This document shows positions 9,276 through 18,217 of a stretch of 57,110 bases of DNA, piece after piece. The stretch is from an uncultured Planctomycetaceae bacterium. GTDB taxonomy: Bacteria > Planctomycetota > Planctomycetia > Planctomycetales > Planctomycetaceae. The notes under the pieces were generated by a model. That model was not told the origin of the DNA. It did no database searches and saw only the letters and a list, made by a program, of their open reading frames with translations. Location: NCBI GenBank assembly GCA_943787265.1, contig CALSLT010000020.1, positions 1 to 57,110 of the forward strand, in the 5' to 3' direction. Each line of letters starts with the position of its first letter. Positions within the stretch are counted from its first letter, which is position 1. Both the position numbers and the translations under genes were made by a program.

Positions 9276-10262
9276 TTGAACGGCGAACCTGTCAGTCAGC
9301 CATCGTCCGATCAAACATCTTCATCACCGCTGAACAGTCAGCAGAAGCTTCAACAACTGGCAGCATGCCTGTCCGAAGTCATCCGCGGAAAACAGGAAGC
9401 AGTTGAAGTTCTCATCACCGCGATCCTCGCAGGCGGCTCCGTCCTGATGGACGACGTGCCTGGCGTCGGCAAAACGACGCTTGCCAAAGCTCTCGCAAAG
9501 TCGCTGGACGTTGCCTTCAACCGAGTTCAGTTCACACCCGACCTTCTTCCGTCCGACATTCTGGGAGCCTCGATCTACAACCCGGTCGATGGGTCGTTCA
9601 CTTTTCGAGAAGGTCCAATCTTCTGCAACGTTCTGCTGGCCGACGAAATCAACCGAGCGTCGCCAAGAACTCAGTCGGCTTTACTGGAAGCGATGAGCGA
9701 AGCTCAGGCAACGATCGAAGGCGTCTGCCACGAACTGCCAAACCCTTTTATCGTCGTCGCGACTCAAAACCCGGTCGACTTTCACGGCACGTATCCGCTG
9801 CCGGAAGCACAACTCGATCGTTTCCTCGTCTACATGAACCTTGGATACCCTAACGCCGAAACGGAACTCGACATTCTGTTCGACCAGGCCATTGCCCATC
9901 CGATTGATTCGGTAAGCCCCGTATTAGGTCGGGACGAGGTGGTCGCAATGCAGGCTGCAGTGCGGCAGGTCCATGTTGACCGAAGCGTCGGGCAATACAT
10001 TGTCGAACTGGTCACGCAATCACGATCCGATGAGCGATTGAAGCTTGGGGTCAGTCCGCGAGGTTCGCTAATGATGTTTCGCGCGTCGCAGGCCGCCGCG
10101 TTCCTGGCGGGACGAGATCATGCGACACCCGACGACGTTCAAAAAATGGCACGGTATGTCCTGCCGCATCGAGTCGTGCTTACATCGAAGAGCCGATACA
10201 GCAGCGTCAGCCGAGCGGAAATCATCGAAGACCTGATCAAGACGGTACGCGTTCCCGTTTAA
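9276..10262 (+). CDS. MoxR-family AAA+ ATPase
   Basis: Cytoplasmic AAA+ chaperone-like ATPase of the MoxR type, thought to activate or assemble partner proteins. The TTG at 9276 is chosen because GGAG (9266-9269) lies six bases upstream and it gives the family length of 328 residues; sequence further upstream is open but not protein-like. Motifs are Walker A DDVPGVGKTT (59-68), Walker B LLADEIN (120-126), sensor 1 ATQNP (162-166) and EAQLDRF, the last being typical of MoxR. It is followed by DUF58 and transglutaminase genes, the standard partners of this family. Confidence 0.9.
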   Translation: MNGEPVSQPSSDQTSSSPLNSQQKLQQLAACLSEVIRGKQEAVEVLITAILAGGSVLMDDVPGVGKTTLAKALAKSLDVAFNRVQFTPDLLPSDILGASIYNPVDGSFTFREGPIFCNVLLADEINRASPRTQSALLEAMSEAQATIEGVCHELPNPFIVVATQNPVDFHGTYPLPEAQLDRFLVYMNLGYPNAETELDILFDQAIAHPIDSVSPVLGRDEVVAMQAAVRQVHVDRSVGQYIVELVTQSRSDERLKLGVSPRGSLMMFRASQAAAFLAGRDHATPDDVQKMARYVLPHRVVLTSKSRYSSVSRAEIIEDLIKTVRVPV

Positions 10263-10330
10263 CTTCAACGTCGACCTGAGAATGTTCCGACGCAGGATCA
10301 TCGAGCAGTCATCAACGATCGGGCGAGTCA

Positions 10331-11623
10331 ATGGCGGACAAACCGCAGCCCTCTAAACCAGCCTGGCGGCAACGACGGCGTAAGGTCCAGCGACCAAAGT
10401 ATGTGCCGTTCACTGTCCGGTATGCACGGTATCTTTGGCGTTACAAACTCACCCCGGCCGGCAGGTTTCTGTTCTGGAGCGTGCTGTTCACATCGGCCGG
10501 ACTGGCAACCGTCGACATCCCCGTCTACCAGCTTTTCTGTGCCCTGTTTTCCACGTATCTCGTCGTGTGGCTGACGAATCTGCTTTACCGCCCGAAGCTA
10601 AAGGTCAAAGGCGACCTGCCGGGGCGAGTGACGGCTGGAGAACTGATCACGGCAGAAATCGAACTCACCAACGAATCATGGCGACCGGCTTACGATCTGA
10701 TGCTCTGGTTGATTGGGCTTCAAAAATCGATCCAGCTTGAGTCAGCCTTCACAGCCATTCCTCGTCTGGCTCCGGGACAGACTGCCGTGCTGCCGCTCGA
10801 ACTTCGCCCGATGCGGCGCGGCGTTTACAAGCTGCCCTACCTGAGACCTCACAGCACGTTTCCGTTTAACCTGATGCGGAGCGGCTCGACTCAGTTTCCA
10901 CTGAAACCATTGATCGTGATGCCGCAGTTTCACGTGCTGCAGTCAATCGACGTGCCAGTCGGGCTGCGTTACCAGCCAGGCGGAGTCGCACTCAGCTCAA
11001 ACGTTGGCGAATCTCCCGAGTACATCGGCAACCGAGACTACGTCCCAGGCGAGCCGGTAAAGCATCTCGATTTCCGAAGCTGGGCCAGACTCGCTCGCCC
11101 GGTCGTTCGTGAATTCCAGGAAGAATACTACTGCCGCATCGCGCTGATTCTGGACACGTGGATCCCCCAGCGCCGAATGCCGAAAGAAGGATTCCCGGAA
11201 CTTGAATCAGCGATCAGCCTTTCCGCATCGATCGCCGATTCGCTTTCCGCGACTGAGCACTTGATCGATATCTTCGCGGCCGGCCCGGAACTCTACGTCT
11301 TCCGAGCCGGCCGCCAGCTCGCGCACTTTGACAACGTGCTTGAGATTCTGGCGTCGGTCGCACCGTGCGACAAAGATCCGTTCGGCAAAGTCACTCCAGC
11401 AGTGGCAGACGAACTGACATCAATCACGACGGCGATCTGCGTGTTTCTCGACTGGGACGATTCTCGCGAAGAACTCGCTCGAACAATCGTCGAAGCCGGG
11501 TGCCAGTTGAAACTGATCATCGTCCGAGATACGCCAACCTCGAGCCCGCTACCCGGCGATCTCGGCGAAGTCATCGTCCTGACGTCTTCGCAAATTCAAA
11601 GCGGAGGCGTCGAAACACTTTGA
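10331..11623 (+). CDS. DUF58 domain membrane protein
   Basis: 430 residues. A basic N-terminus precedes two membrane helices (about 40-85, including FLFWSVLFTSAGLATVDIPV). The DUF58 core shows the diagnostic run YIGNRDYVPGEPVKHLDFRS, followed by a VWA-like fold with IALILDTWIP. It is the second gene of the MoxR-DUF58-transglutaminase set, 68 bp after the ATPase. The DUF58 protein is generally regarded as a client of MoxR. The next gene overlaps its stop codon by four bases, indicating translational coupling. Confidence 0.88.
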   Translation: MADKPQPSKPAWRQRRRKVQRPKYVPFTVRYARYLWRYKLTPAGRFLFWSVLFTSAGLATVDIPVYQLFCALFSTYLVVWLTNLLYRPKLKVKGDLPGRVTAGELITAEIELTNESWRPAYDLMLWLIGLQKSIQLESAFTAIPRLAPGQTAVLPLELRPMRRGVYKLPYLRPHSTFPFNLMRSGSTQFPLKPLIVMPQFHVLQSIDVPVGLRYQPGGVALSSNVGESPEYIGNRDYVPGEPVKHLDFRSWARLARPVVREFQEEYYCRIALILDTWIPQRRMPKEGFPELESAISLSASIADSLSATEHLIDIFAAGPELYVFRAGRQLAHFDNVLEILASVAPCDKDPFGKVTPAVADELTSITTAICVFLDWDDSREELARTIVEAGCQLKLIIVRDTPTSSPLPGDLGEVIVLTSSQIQSGGVETL

Positions 11624-13857
11624 ACGACTCCACCGCCAATCCCCAACCGCAGACGAGGCAGCAGCCTCGAAGCCAAAGCGGTTTGCTCAGCAGCGCCCGC
11701 AGGCTGACCGCCGCAGCAACACGAATTCCATTGCAACGATGGCTGGCTTTCGTGCTGATTGCACTCGAAGCCTTCACCGTCGGCTACCTGTCAAAAACGA
11801 TTGCCTACCCAGTGATGATCGTCGTCGTCGCAATGTACGGAACCGTTTCGAGCCTCCGCTTCAAGATGGATCGACAACGAACGTACGACATCATCGCGTT
11901 GATGGCGGTCATCTTCGTCATCAAATACATGGCCACGCCCGATGATCCCCGGTATGACGAATTGATTCCGAGCCAGTCAATGGGATTCACACTGGCTCAG
12001 TACGTCCTGGCGATGCAGAGCGTGCAGTTCTTCCTGAAAAGACGCGACGACCGATTGCCATTCAGCTTTCCTGGCATCGGCGTCATCGCCCTGGTCTGTG
12101 CCACGATGGTGTCTCGAGAAAGCGGGCATCGCAGCGACGTCCAGGCGATGTGCGTCGGTTTCGCCATTCTTTCAGCTCTCTACTGCGATGCTTCCCGACG
12201 TTTCATCAAGGTCGTGCCAGCTCGGCGTCGTGGACGACCGATCGCGACGGTGCTCGTTCTGCTCGTCGTCGGAAGCCTCGGCTGGTTCATGGCATCTTCG
12301 ATGCACAAATACGAACGGCATGTCGAGCGTCTCGTCAACCAATTCCTTCAAGAGCCCAACGAGTCTACAAGTATCGGTTTTTCAGAATCAGCCACACTTG
12401 GATCGGTGTCGCTTCAGAAGGATCGAAACTCGCAACAGACCGCCTTGCGAGTGGTCTCTTCCGTCGAACCGGGATACTTTCGAGCCAGAGCGTACGACAC
12501 TTACGAAAACCGGAAATGGCTGTTCAACATCGACGGCCGCGCAACCTACCCCCAAGGCTCAGTCCCCAGCGCTGCCCGTTCAGACACCCATACCGGCCAG
12601 GGATTCCGGATCGCTCGCAATACCAAGCCGGGAACTCAGAAGTTTGAAGTCTGGCCAGACGTCGATCTCGGCGACACATTTGCTGGACCGCTCAGAACAT
12701 CCTGGTTGTATGCAGACGCCAGAATAGTGACGGTCGACACGTACGGGGTGATGAGATCCAGCGAGGCCAGAAGCGGCGTGCCGTACACGCTGCTGGTCAG
12801 TGACGCCCGACAAGCATCCGATAAGTCTGTGAACGAAGCGTTGCCCACTCATACGCAGCACTTTGATGACGCGGAGATCAGCCTTCAACGACTGGCAACG
12901 CCTCCGGATTGGGCTCTGAAGAATAAGCAACTTACCGACTTAGCAGAGTCGTTGTTCAAGGAATGCGAAACCGTTGACGACAAAATGGCCGCGACTCGTC
13001 GATACTTCAAAGATAACTACACCTACAGCCTGCAGGTTTCTCCGCCCGAGCAGGCAATCCAGGAGCCACTCAAATGGTTCCTGCTGGAACAGCCGTCAGC
13101 CCATTGCGAATACTTTGCGTCCGGCACTGCCATTCTGCTCCGAATGGCGGGCGTACCCTGCCGCTACATCGTCGGCTTCGTTGTGTCTGAAAAAAATCAG
13201 TACAGCGGTGAATGGGTCGCTCGCAACGAAGACGCCCATGCCTGGGTCGAGGCTTACGACGAAACCGTCGGCTGGGTCACGGTCGACTCGACGCCTGCTT
13301 CAGGCATTCCTGACGAATCGTCCGCCTCGTCGTCGACGCAGCTCTACGAATACCTGCGAGACGAATTCCATCGACTCCGAACTGGCTGGCAACAACGTGG
13401 TTTCGCATCAATCAGAGCAACGCTGAAGTCTATGATTCTGTCACCAGTCGGCATCGCCTTGATCTCGATCGTGACGCTCATCGCAATGGGCGTGCTGCTC
13501 CGACGCTGGCAGCACCACAGGCACGTCGACCGAGCGGCTTATACGGCGTCAACTCCGATCGTCGAACAACTGCAAACGGCGAGGCAGAAACTTGACGTTA
13601 CTCTTAAACGCGTCTGGCGAATGCGATTGCCGGGTGAAACCGTTGATCGGTACGCTCAGCAACTTGCAAACGGAGCCACCGATCAGCACGATCCGCTCTC
13701 AGAAGCGGCGGACTGGTACACACAGTACGCTGAGTTGCGATTTGCTCCGAATCCAGACCAGAAATCGGTTATCGACATTGCCGCCCGAGCCAGCCAGCTC
13801 ACAACAGTTTTAAGAAAACGTGTGCGGCAGCCCGACGAACATCAAGACAACGTCTGA
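11620..13857 (+). CDS. Membrane transglutaminase-like protein (TgpA type)
   Basis: 745 residues from a TTG that overlaps the DUF58 stop (TTGA), with GGAGG at 11603-11607. A run of hydrophobic helices (about 35-200) is followed by an extracytoplasmic region and a transglutaminase/cysteine-protease-like core. The catalytic triad is visible: C496 in AHCEYFASG, H540 in EDAHAWVEAY and D556 in VTVDSTP. One more helix (VGIALISIVTLIAMGVLL) precedes a cytoplasmic C-terminal domain resembling DUF4129. This is the topology of TgpA-like proteins, which act on peptide or glutamine substrates at the outer face of the membrane. The substrate is unknown. Confidence 0.88.
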   Translation: MNDSTANPQPQTRQQPRSQSGLLSSARRLTAAATRIPLQRWLAFVLIALEAFTVGYLSKTIAYPVMIVVVAMYGTVSSLRFKMDRQRTYDIIALMAVIFVIKYMATPDDPRYDELIPSQSMGFTLAQYVLAMQSVQFFLKRRDDRLPFSFPGIGVIALVCATMVSRESGHRSDVQAMCVGFAILSALYCDASRRFIKVVPARRRGRPIATVLVLLVVGSLGWFMASSMHKYERHVERLVNQFLQEPNESTSIGFSESATLGSVSLQKDRNSQQTALRVVSSVEPGYFRARAYDTYENRKWLFNIDGRATYPQGSVPSAARSDTHTGQGFRIARNTKPGTQKFEVWPDVDLGDTFAGPLRTSWLYADARIVTVDTYGVMRSSEARSGVPYTLLVSDARQASDKSVNEALPTHTQHFDDAEISLQRLATPPDWALKNKQLTDLAESLFKECETVDDKMAATRRYFKDNYTYSLQVSPPEQAIQEPLKWFLLEQPSAHCEYFASGTAILLRMAGVPCRYIVGFVVSEKNQYSGEWVARNEDAHAWVEAYDETVGWVTVDSTPASGIPDESSASSSTQLYEYLRDEFHRLRTGWQQRGFASIRATLKSMILSPVGIALISIVTLIAMGVLLRRWQHHRHVDRAAYTASTPIVEQLQTARQKLDVTLKRVWRMRLPGETVDRYAQQLANGATDQHDPLSEAADWYTQYAELRFAPNPDQKSVIDIAARASQLTTVLRKRVRQPDEHQDNV

Positions 13858-13869
13858 CGCGGAATAAGA

Positions 13870-14598
13870 ATGGGCCACGACGACTCGGCAATCATCCGAC
13901 CTCGATGGAAAAAGACTGAGGTGTTCGGACTGCTCATGATGCTGACCGGGCTGGCAGTCTTCGTGGCACTTGCGGCACAGCTGGGCACGCCGTCCGTGCA
14001 ACGCTTTGACGAAGCAGTGGTTCGCAGTCTTCGAAATGCCGAAGACCTGGCACAGCCAATCGGCCCTGACTGGTTCAAGGAACTGGCCAGGGACTTCACC
14101 GCCCTGGGTGGATACGGAATTCTGTCAACCATCACGATCCTGGTGACAACATTCCTGCATCTCGAGCGTCGACCAGCCCGAGCGCACTTCGTCGTCGTCG
14201 CAATCGTCGCGGGCTACTCACTCAGCATGACCCTGAAAGCGCTGATCGCAAGACCTCGGCCGGACATCGTGCCGTGGCTTTCGCACGTCCACTCGTCCAG
14301 CTTTCCGAGCGGTCATTCGATGATGTCGGCAGTCGTTTACCTGTCACTCGGCCTGATGCTTTCCGACCTGACCTCGCGCCGTCTGGTCAAAACATTCGTC
14401 GTCGTCGCGCCGTTGACAATCTCGGCACTCGTCGGCTTCAGCCGAGTTTACATGGGAGTCCACTACCCCACCGATATCGTCGCCGGCTGGTGGCTGGGCA
14501 TCAGCTGGTCCCTCGCCTGCTGGCTGGCCATCCGCCGCTGGCGGGCCTTCCACGAAGTCAGACGAGCACTGTCTGTCGAAAACGAAAATGCGACATGA
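13870..14598 (+). CDS. PAP2-family membrane phosphatase
   Basis: 242 residues with five or six membrane helices. The three PAP2 motifs are present: KALIARPRP, then SSFPSGHSM, then SRVYMGVHYPTDIVAGW, supplying the catalytic and proton-donor histidines. Such enzymes dephosphorylate lipid phosphates (phosphatidate, undecaprenyl pyrophosphate) on the outer face of the membrane; which lipid is used here cannot be told. It follows the transglutaminase gene by 12 bp and probably ends the MoxR operon. Confidence 0.88.
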   Translation: MGHDDSAIIRPRWKKTEVFGLLMMLTGLAVFVALAAQLGTPSVQRFDEAVVRSLRNAEDLAQPIGPDWFKELARDFTALGGYGILSTITILVTTFLHLERRPARAHFVVVAIVAGYSLSMTLKALIARPRPDIVPWLSHVHSSSFPSGHSMMSAVVYLSLGLMLSDLTSRRLVKTFVVVAPLTISALVGFSRVYMGVHYPTDIVAGWWLGISWSLACWLAIRRWRAFHEVRRALSVENENAT

Positions 14599-14661
14599 AC
14601 AAAGCAACCAACTGCAGGTAAGGCTCCGCCTGACGAAGTTGCAATCTCTCTATAAATTGAT

Positions 14662-14770
14662 CAACCACGAAAGACACCAAATACACGAACACCTCGTGAC
14701 CGTTCTGAAAATGTTCGCAGTACTCGCCAACGGCAAGTCACGACTTCTTCTTTCGTGTCTTTCGTGGTTG
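14662..14770. repeat. Intergenic inverted repeat (CACGAAAGACAC family)
   Basis: Two perfect 16-nt arms, CAACCACGAAAGACAC (14662-14677) and its reverse complement (14755-14770), enclose about 77 bp. The element lies between the convergent PAP2 and lactonase genes. It has the look of a dispersed palindromic element and may also terminate transcription. Confidence 0.7.
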
Positions 14771-14831
14771 TCTCAAAAAGCTCTAAGTCTGGGCTCAGGA
14801 GAAGTTCGTCCAGCAGAACCTGACCGACGAC

Positions 14832-16004
14832 TCACTCATGCTCGAACAGGACGCAAATCGGGGACGGGGAGTGGACGTTACTGCGGTTGTAGGTCAGCTC
14901 GCCGGTTTCCTGGTTGACCTCAAACACAGACAGGTTGTGTGAATCCTGACCGCCGGCGATCAGCCAGCGACCGTCCGGGCTCAGGTTGACGTTTCGCGGC
15001 GTTGCAGCGCGGACATTTTCGCGTTCGACGAAAGTCAGCTTGCCGGTTGACTGATCGACGCTGAAGACTGTGACGGTGTCGTGACCTCGGTTGGCGGCGT
15101 AGATGAATTTTCCGCTGGGGTGAACTCGAATTTCTGAGCAACTCTTGAACTTTTCTTTTTCGAGTTCGTCCTTCGGCACAGTGAGGACGGTTGCCTTCGC
15201 AGACATCGTGCCGGCTTTTGCGTCGTAGTCAAAATGCGTGATGCTCAGGTCGAGTTCGTTGAGTACGTACGCCCATTTTCCGTTTGTGTGAAACTTCATG
15301 TGACGCGGTCCGCCACCGGGAGGGACGACTCCAAATCCGTGCTGTTCGACTTTCGACTTCGCAGCGTCGACTTTGTAGATCACGACTTTGTCCATGCCGA
15401 GGTCCGGGACAAACGCGAATCGTTCGTCCGGAGAAAAGCCCGTCCAGTGAGCGTGCGAGGCGTTCTGGCGAGTGCCGACGACTTTCGAACCGGCTCCGTG
15501 TTTGACGAGCTGTGTTCGTTCTTTGATCGAGCCGTCTTTGTTAACAGAAAAGACAGCCGTCGAACCGGCGCCGTACTGAGCGGTCAGAATTGTTCGGCCT
15601 GTTGAGTCGATCGAGACGTGAGCCGCTCCGCCATCGCCGATCTCAACAGCGTTCTGAAAACTGAGCGTTGACTTGCCTTTGCTCTTCTTAATCTCGTAGG
15701 CCGCAACGACCGCTTCACCTTCGAGACTTCCGACGGCGTAAATGTGCTGGCCGTTCGGGTGCATGGCTAAGAAACCGGGACGACCGATCTCAGCAGCGAG
15801 TTCCGACTCAGAAAGTCGCCCCGTCTTGAGATTCAGCGTGCAATGATAGATCCCTTTGCTCAGCTTCCCTCCGCCAGTCCCAATCCAGACATCAATCGAT
15901 GTCGGATCGTCCGCAGCGGACAAAGAAGAAGCATTCAGACCAACCAGCACGGCGGGCAGGACACACAGCAACGCAACGGCAGCTCGGTCAATCAAAGTCA
16001 GCAC
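14832..16004 (-). CDS. Exported lactonase-type seven-bladed beta-propeller
   Basis: 390 residues from a GTG preceded by AAGGAG. The N-terminus is a signal peptide (AAVALLCVLPAVLVGLNASS, cleavage near LSAAD). The body repeats beta-propeller blades: GRPGFLAMHPNGQHIYAVG, ASHAHWTGFSPDERFAFVPD, GPRHMKFHTNGKWAYVLNEL, SEIRVHPSGKFIYAANRG and PRNVNLSPDGRWLIAGGQD. This is the lactonase_7_beta (6-phosphogluconolactonase-like, COG2706) pattern. Because it is exported, a role on extracytoplasmic lactones is more likely than a pentose-phosphate role. It appears to be a single-gene unit. Confidence 0.88.
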   Translation of the reverse strand: MLTLIDRAAVALLCVLPAVLVGLNASSLSAADDPTSIDVWIGTGGGKLSKGIYHCTLNLKTGRLSESELAAEIGRPGFLAMHPNGQHIYAVGSLEGEAVVAAYEIKKSKGKSTLSFQNAVEIGDGGAAHVSIDSTGRTILTAQYGAGSTAVFSVNKDGSIKERTQLVKHGAGSKVVGTRQNASHAHWTGFSPDERFAFVPDLGMDKVVIYKVDAAKSKVEQHGFGVVPPGGGPRHMKFHTNGKWAYVLNELDLSITHFDYDAKAGTMSAKATVLTVPKDELEKEKFKSCSEIRVHPSGKFIYAANRGHDTVTVFSVDQSTGKLTFVERENVRAATPRNVNLSPDGRWLIAGGQDSHNLSVFEVNQETGELTYNRSNVHSPSPICVLFEHE

Positions 16005-16192
16005 GGCACTTCTCCTTCGCGGGTGAATTTGCAGAGTGCCTCAAATCATGACGACGAGGCCCCGCATCATTCAACACAGTGAGGATGAAAGTTTCAAAGC
16101 GATCACCAGGGAGCCAATGCTCAATACTGGACTGCGAGACGAGAAACATCCATCACGAGATAGAAGGCGAATTAGTACCAGCGGATACTGCC

Positions 16193-16792
16193 TCATCCAG
16201 CGCGAAAAAAAGCCATCGCCTCTGGCAGTGCATAAACGGAATTCAGTAGTTCAATGCGAAACTTCAGACCGACTGCGTCATCAGTCAACTCCCCCATGTG
16301 GGCAACCTTGACACCTTTTCGACGCACCCAACTCATCACACGGTTAACCCATTTGCGATATTCAGCAGAAACTTCGTTCATACTGTCGGCTTGCGTGCCA
16401 ATGTCACTAACGCCCATTTCACCGTCTCTATTCAACTTTCCTCGATCCCAGAAGAGTGCTGGCGTGCGATTCCAGTCAACAATGCCTTCTCCCGAGACAG
16501 GAGTCTCTTCATCCCAATTCATTAGATCAAAAGCAAAAGTCCTAGCGCGACCAGGCTCGGACTCCGTAGGACGTTCGTCAATAAAACGGATGGGACCATA
16601 CGATTGATCGACGATGCCATAATGCTGAGTGCGTTCAGACTGCGGTGGCAATTCAGACACATCAAAAAAAGTCGGTTTAGCAACTGTCATTTTCCCCCAC
16701 GGAAACAGCCGCGCTTTTCCCGATGTCATCGCAAAATCCAGCAACTGCAGCTCGTCTCCCGGAGTCGCATAAAAGTGAATGCCAGCAACCAT
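16193..16792 (-). CDS. Protein of unknown function
   Basis: 199 residues, acidic and tryptophan-rich, with no signal peptide or membrane helix (HFYATPGDELQLLDFA, TFAFDLMNWDEE, DWNRTPALFWDRGK, EVSAEYRKWVNRVMSWVRRK). I do not recognise a domain. A GGGA about seven bases before the ATG could serve as ribosome site. It starts 48 bp after the stop of the upstream lipoprotein gene on the same strand, so the two could form a pair. Codon use looks ordinary for the window. Confidence 0.55.
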   Translation of the reverse strand: MVAGIHFYATPGDELQLLDFAMTSGKARLFPWGKMTVAKPTFFDVSELPPQSERTQHYGIVDQSYGPIRFIDERPTESEPGRARTFAFDLMNWDEETPVSGEGIVDWNRTPALFWDRGKLNRDGEMGVSDIGTQADSMNEVSAEYRKWVNRVMSWVRRKGVKVAHMGELTDDAVGLKFRIELLNSVYALPEAMAFFRAG

Positions 16793-16840
16793 ACCAATTC
16801 CCGTTTCGAACTGACTGAAGACACTTCTTCGGGAGTTTGG

Positions 16841-17407
16841 CTACCTTCCGCAGGCGCCGCAGGCGCCACCAGTTGCCCCGCACGTTCCGCTGCCGCAGCA
16901 TTCGGCACACGGTCGTTTTTTCTGCATCGTGAAGGTGCCGTGGTCTTTGTTCTCGGCTGAGTAACCGGCGATGAAATCGGTCGCGGTCGCACTACCGTTG
17001 TAGGTGTAGAGGCCGCCGGCCAGCCAGCCGAGATCGGCTTCACCTTCCAACGCGTAAGCCGTTCCGTCATCAGTAACGAGAAGTGGCAGTTCAAATTCGA
17101 ACGGAATCACGGCTGCGTACGTCGCATGAAAATGGGCGTCGTAGTAGCCCTCGCCCTGCTTGGTGATGATCGCTCGAAGACCGCCGTGATGACCGTTGTA
17201 GTCGCTCTGCCAGGTTCCCTCCCAGCAGCCAGCCAGTTCCTGCTCGGGATACGAATATTTGGACGCTTCCTGCCATTGCCGCTCGAAGCAGCACCCGGTC
17301 AACATTCCACACAAAGCAACCAACACAACGGCAACAGACAGACGTACCATCAGCTCGACTGCCGCATTGCCCGATCGAAATCGACTGGAAGATTCTGTAT
17401 TTGCCAT
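16841..17407 (-). CDS. Lipoprotein with glycine/cysteine-rich C-terminus
   Basis: 188 residues. A hydrophobic signal (VRLSVAVVLVALCGMLTGC) ends in a lipobox LTGC with the acceptor cysteine at 39. Starting at the internal Met20 would give a more typical 20-residue lipoprotein signal, so the start is uncertain. The central region (ELAGCWEGTWQSDYNGHHGG, LYTYNGSATATDFIAGY) resembles a small beta-barrel or lipocalin-like fold. The tail CAECCGSGTCGATGGACGAC has six cysteines in 20 residues, suggesting metal binding or disulfides. The DNA for the tail has short GC-rich direct repeats. Function unknown. Confidence 0.7.
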   Translation of the reverse strand: MANTESSSRFRSGNAAVELMVRLSVAVVLVALCGMLTGCCFERQWQEASKYSYPEQELAGCWEGTWQSDYNGHHGGLRAIITKQGEGYYDAHFHATYAAVIPFEFELPLLVTDDGTAYALEGEADLGWLAGGLYTYNGSATATDFIAGYSAENKDHGTFTMQKKRPCAECCGSGTCGATGGACGACGR

Positions 17408-17797
17408 GCTTTCCGACCGCTCGCGTTATCGTCACTCGTTTATGAAAGTCAGCAGAGACTCAATCAGGTTTGAGTCTGCGCAGCCTTCACGATCGCCGCC
17501 AACCGCCGCGGCATCCTTTCCTCATCGATCGGAACAAACCGAACGACCCCTGCAAAGCTGAGGCGACAAACAGCAAACCCACCGCCATCTACCTATTCTT
17601 CCGCACTTGCGAAGTCGGTGCCGTCGATTACTGCCAACGACGTTTCCAGCAATTGACCGTGCCCTGACCAAAGAGTAACTATTGCGAGGTTCTGACGGCC
17701 GATCCGAAGTAGAACGGGCTGACTTCAGTGACCGGCACCCTTTGACGATTCCCCATCTTTAGCCGCGTCCCGCTGTTCTGGCGGGAGCCTGGAAGCC
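17408..17797. other. 390-bp divergent intergenic region
   Basis: Separates the leftward lipoprotein gene from the rightward exbD gene and must hold promoters for both, but no pair of good -35/-10 boxes stands out. Short ORFs in it lack ribosome sites and protein-like composition. Confidence 0.4.
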
Positions 17798-18217
17798 ATG
17801 CCGCTTAAAGTCGCTGACCCATCGAGCGAGCCGACTCTTAATCTGACACCGATGATCGACATCGTTTTCCTGTTGATCATCTTTTTCATGGTCGGAACTC
17901 AGTTCACCGAGCAGGAACGCCAGTTCGACGTGCAGGTTCCGTCCGTCAGTGACGCGCCGCCGCTGACCAGCCGGCCGGACGAGATCGTCGTTAATGTCGA
18001 CGCCGAAGGTCAGGTTTCGATTAGTGACGAGCAGTTGAGTATCGCCGCACTTGAACAGCGACTCAGCCAGGCTCGCGACAACTATCCGGATCAGTCAGTC
18101 GTTGTGCGAGGCTCCGGCCCCGATCCCTATCAGAACGTGATGGACGTGCTGACCGCGTGTCACCGCGCGAAGATCAGCCACATTTCTCTCGCCAACCAAC
18201 TTCGAGAATCGCCATGA
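17798..18217 (+). CDS. exbD: ExbD/TolR-family transport protein
   Basis: 139 residues, usual length. One N-terminal membrane helix carries the family motif LNLTPMIDIVFLLIIFFMVG with the proton-pathway aspartate at D21. The periplasmic domain follows (DEIVVNVDAEGQVSISDEQL, SVVVRGSGPDPYQNVMDVL). ExbD/TolR works with an ExbB/TolQ channel to couple proton flow to envelope work. No ExbB gene is adjacent; the only one in the window is about 18 kb away in another operon. The stop codon overlaps the ATG of the next gene (ATGA), so the two are coupled. Confidence 0.92.
   Translation: MPLKVADPSSEPTLNLTPMIDIVFLLIIFFMVGTQFTEQERQFDVQVPSVSDAPPLTSRPDEIVVNVDAEGQVSISDEQLSIAALEQRLSQARDNYPDQSVVVRGSGPDPYQNVMDVLTACHRAKISHISLANQLRESP

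Noticed and set aside
12098..12727. 209-codon plus-strand open frame inside the transglutaminase gene
   Set aside because: Overlaps a complete catalytic protein in another frame and shows no family motif.
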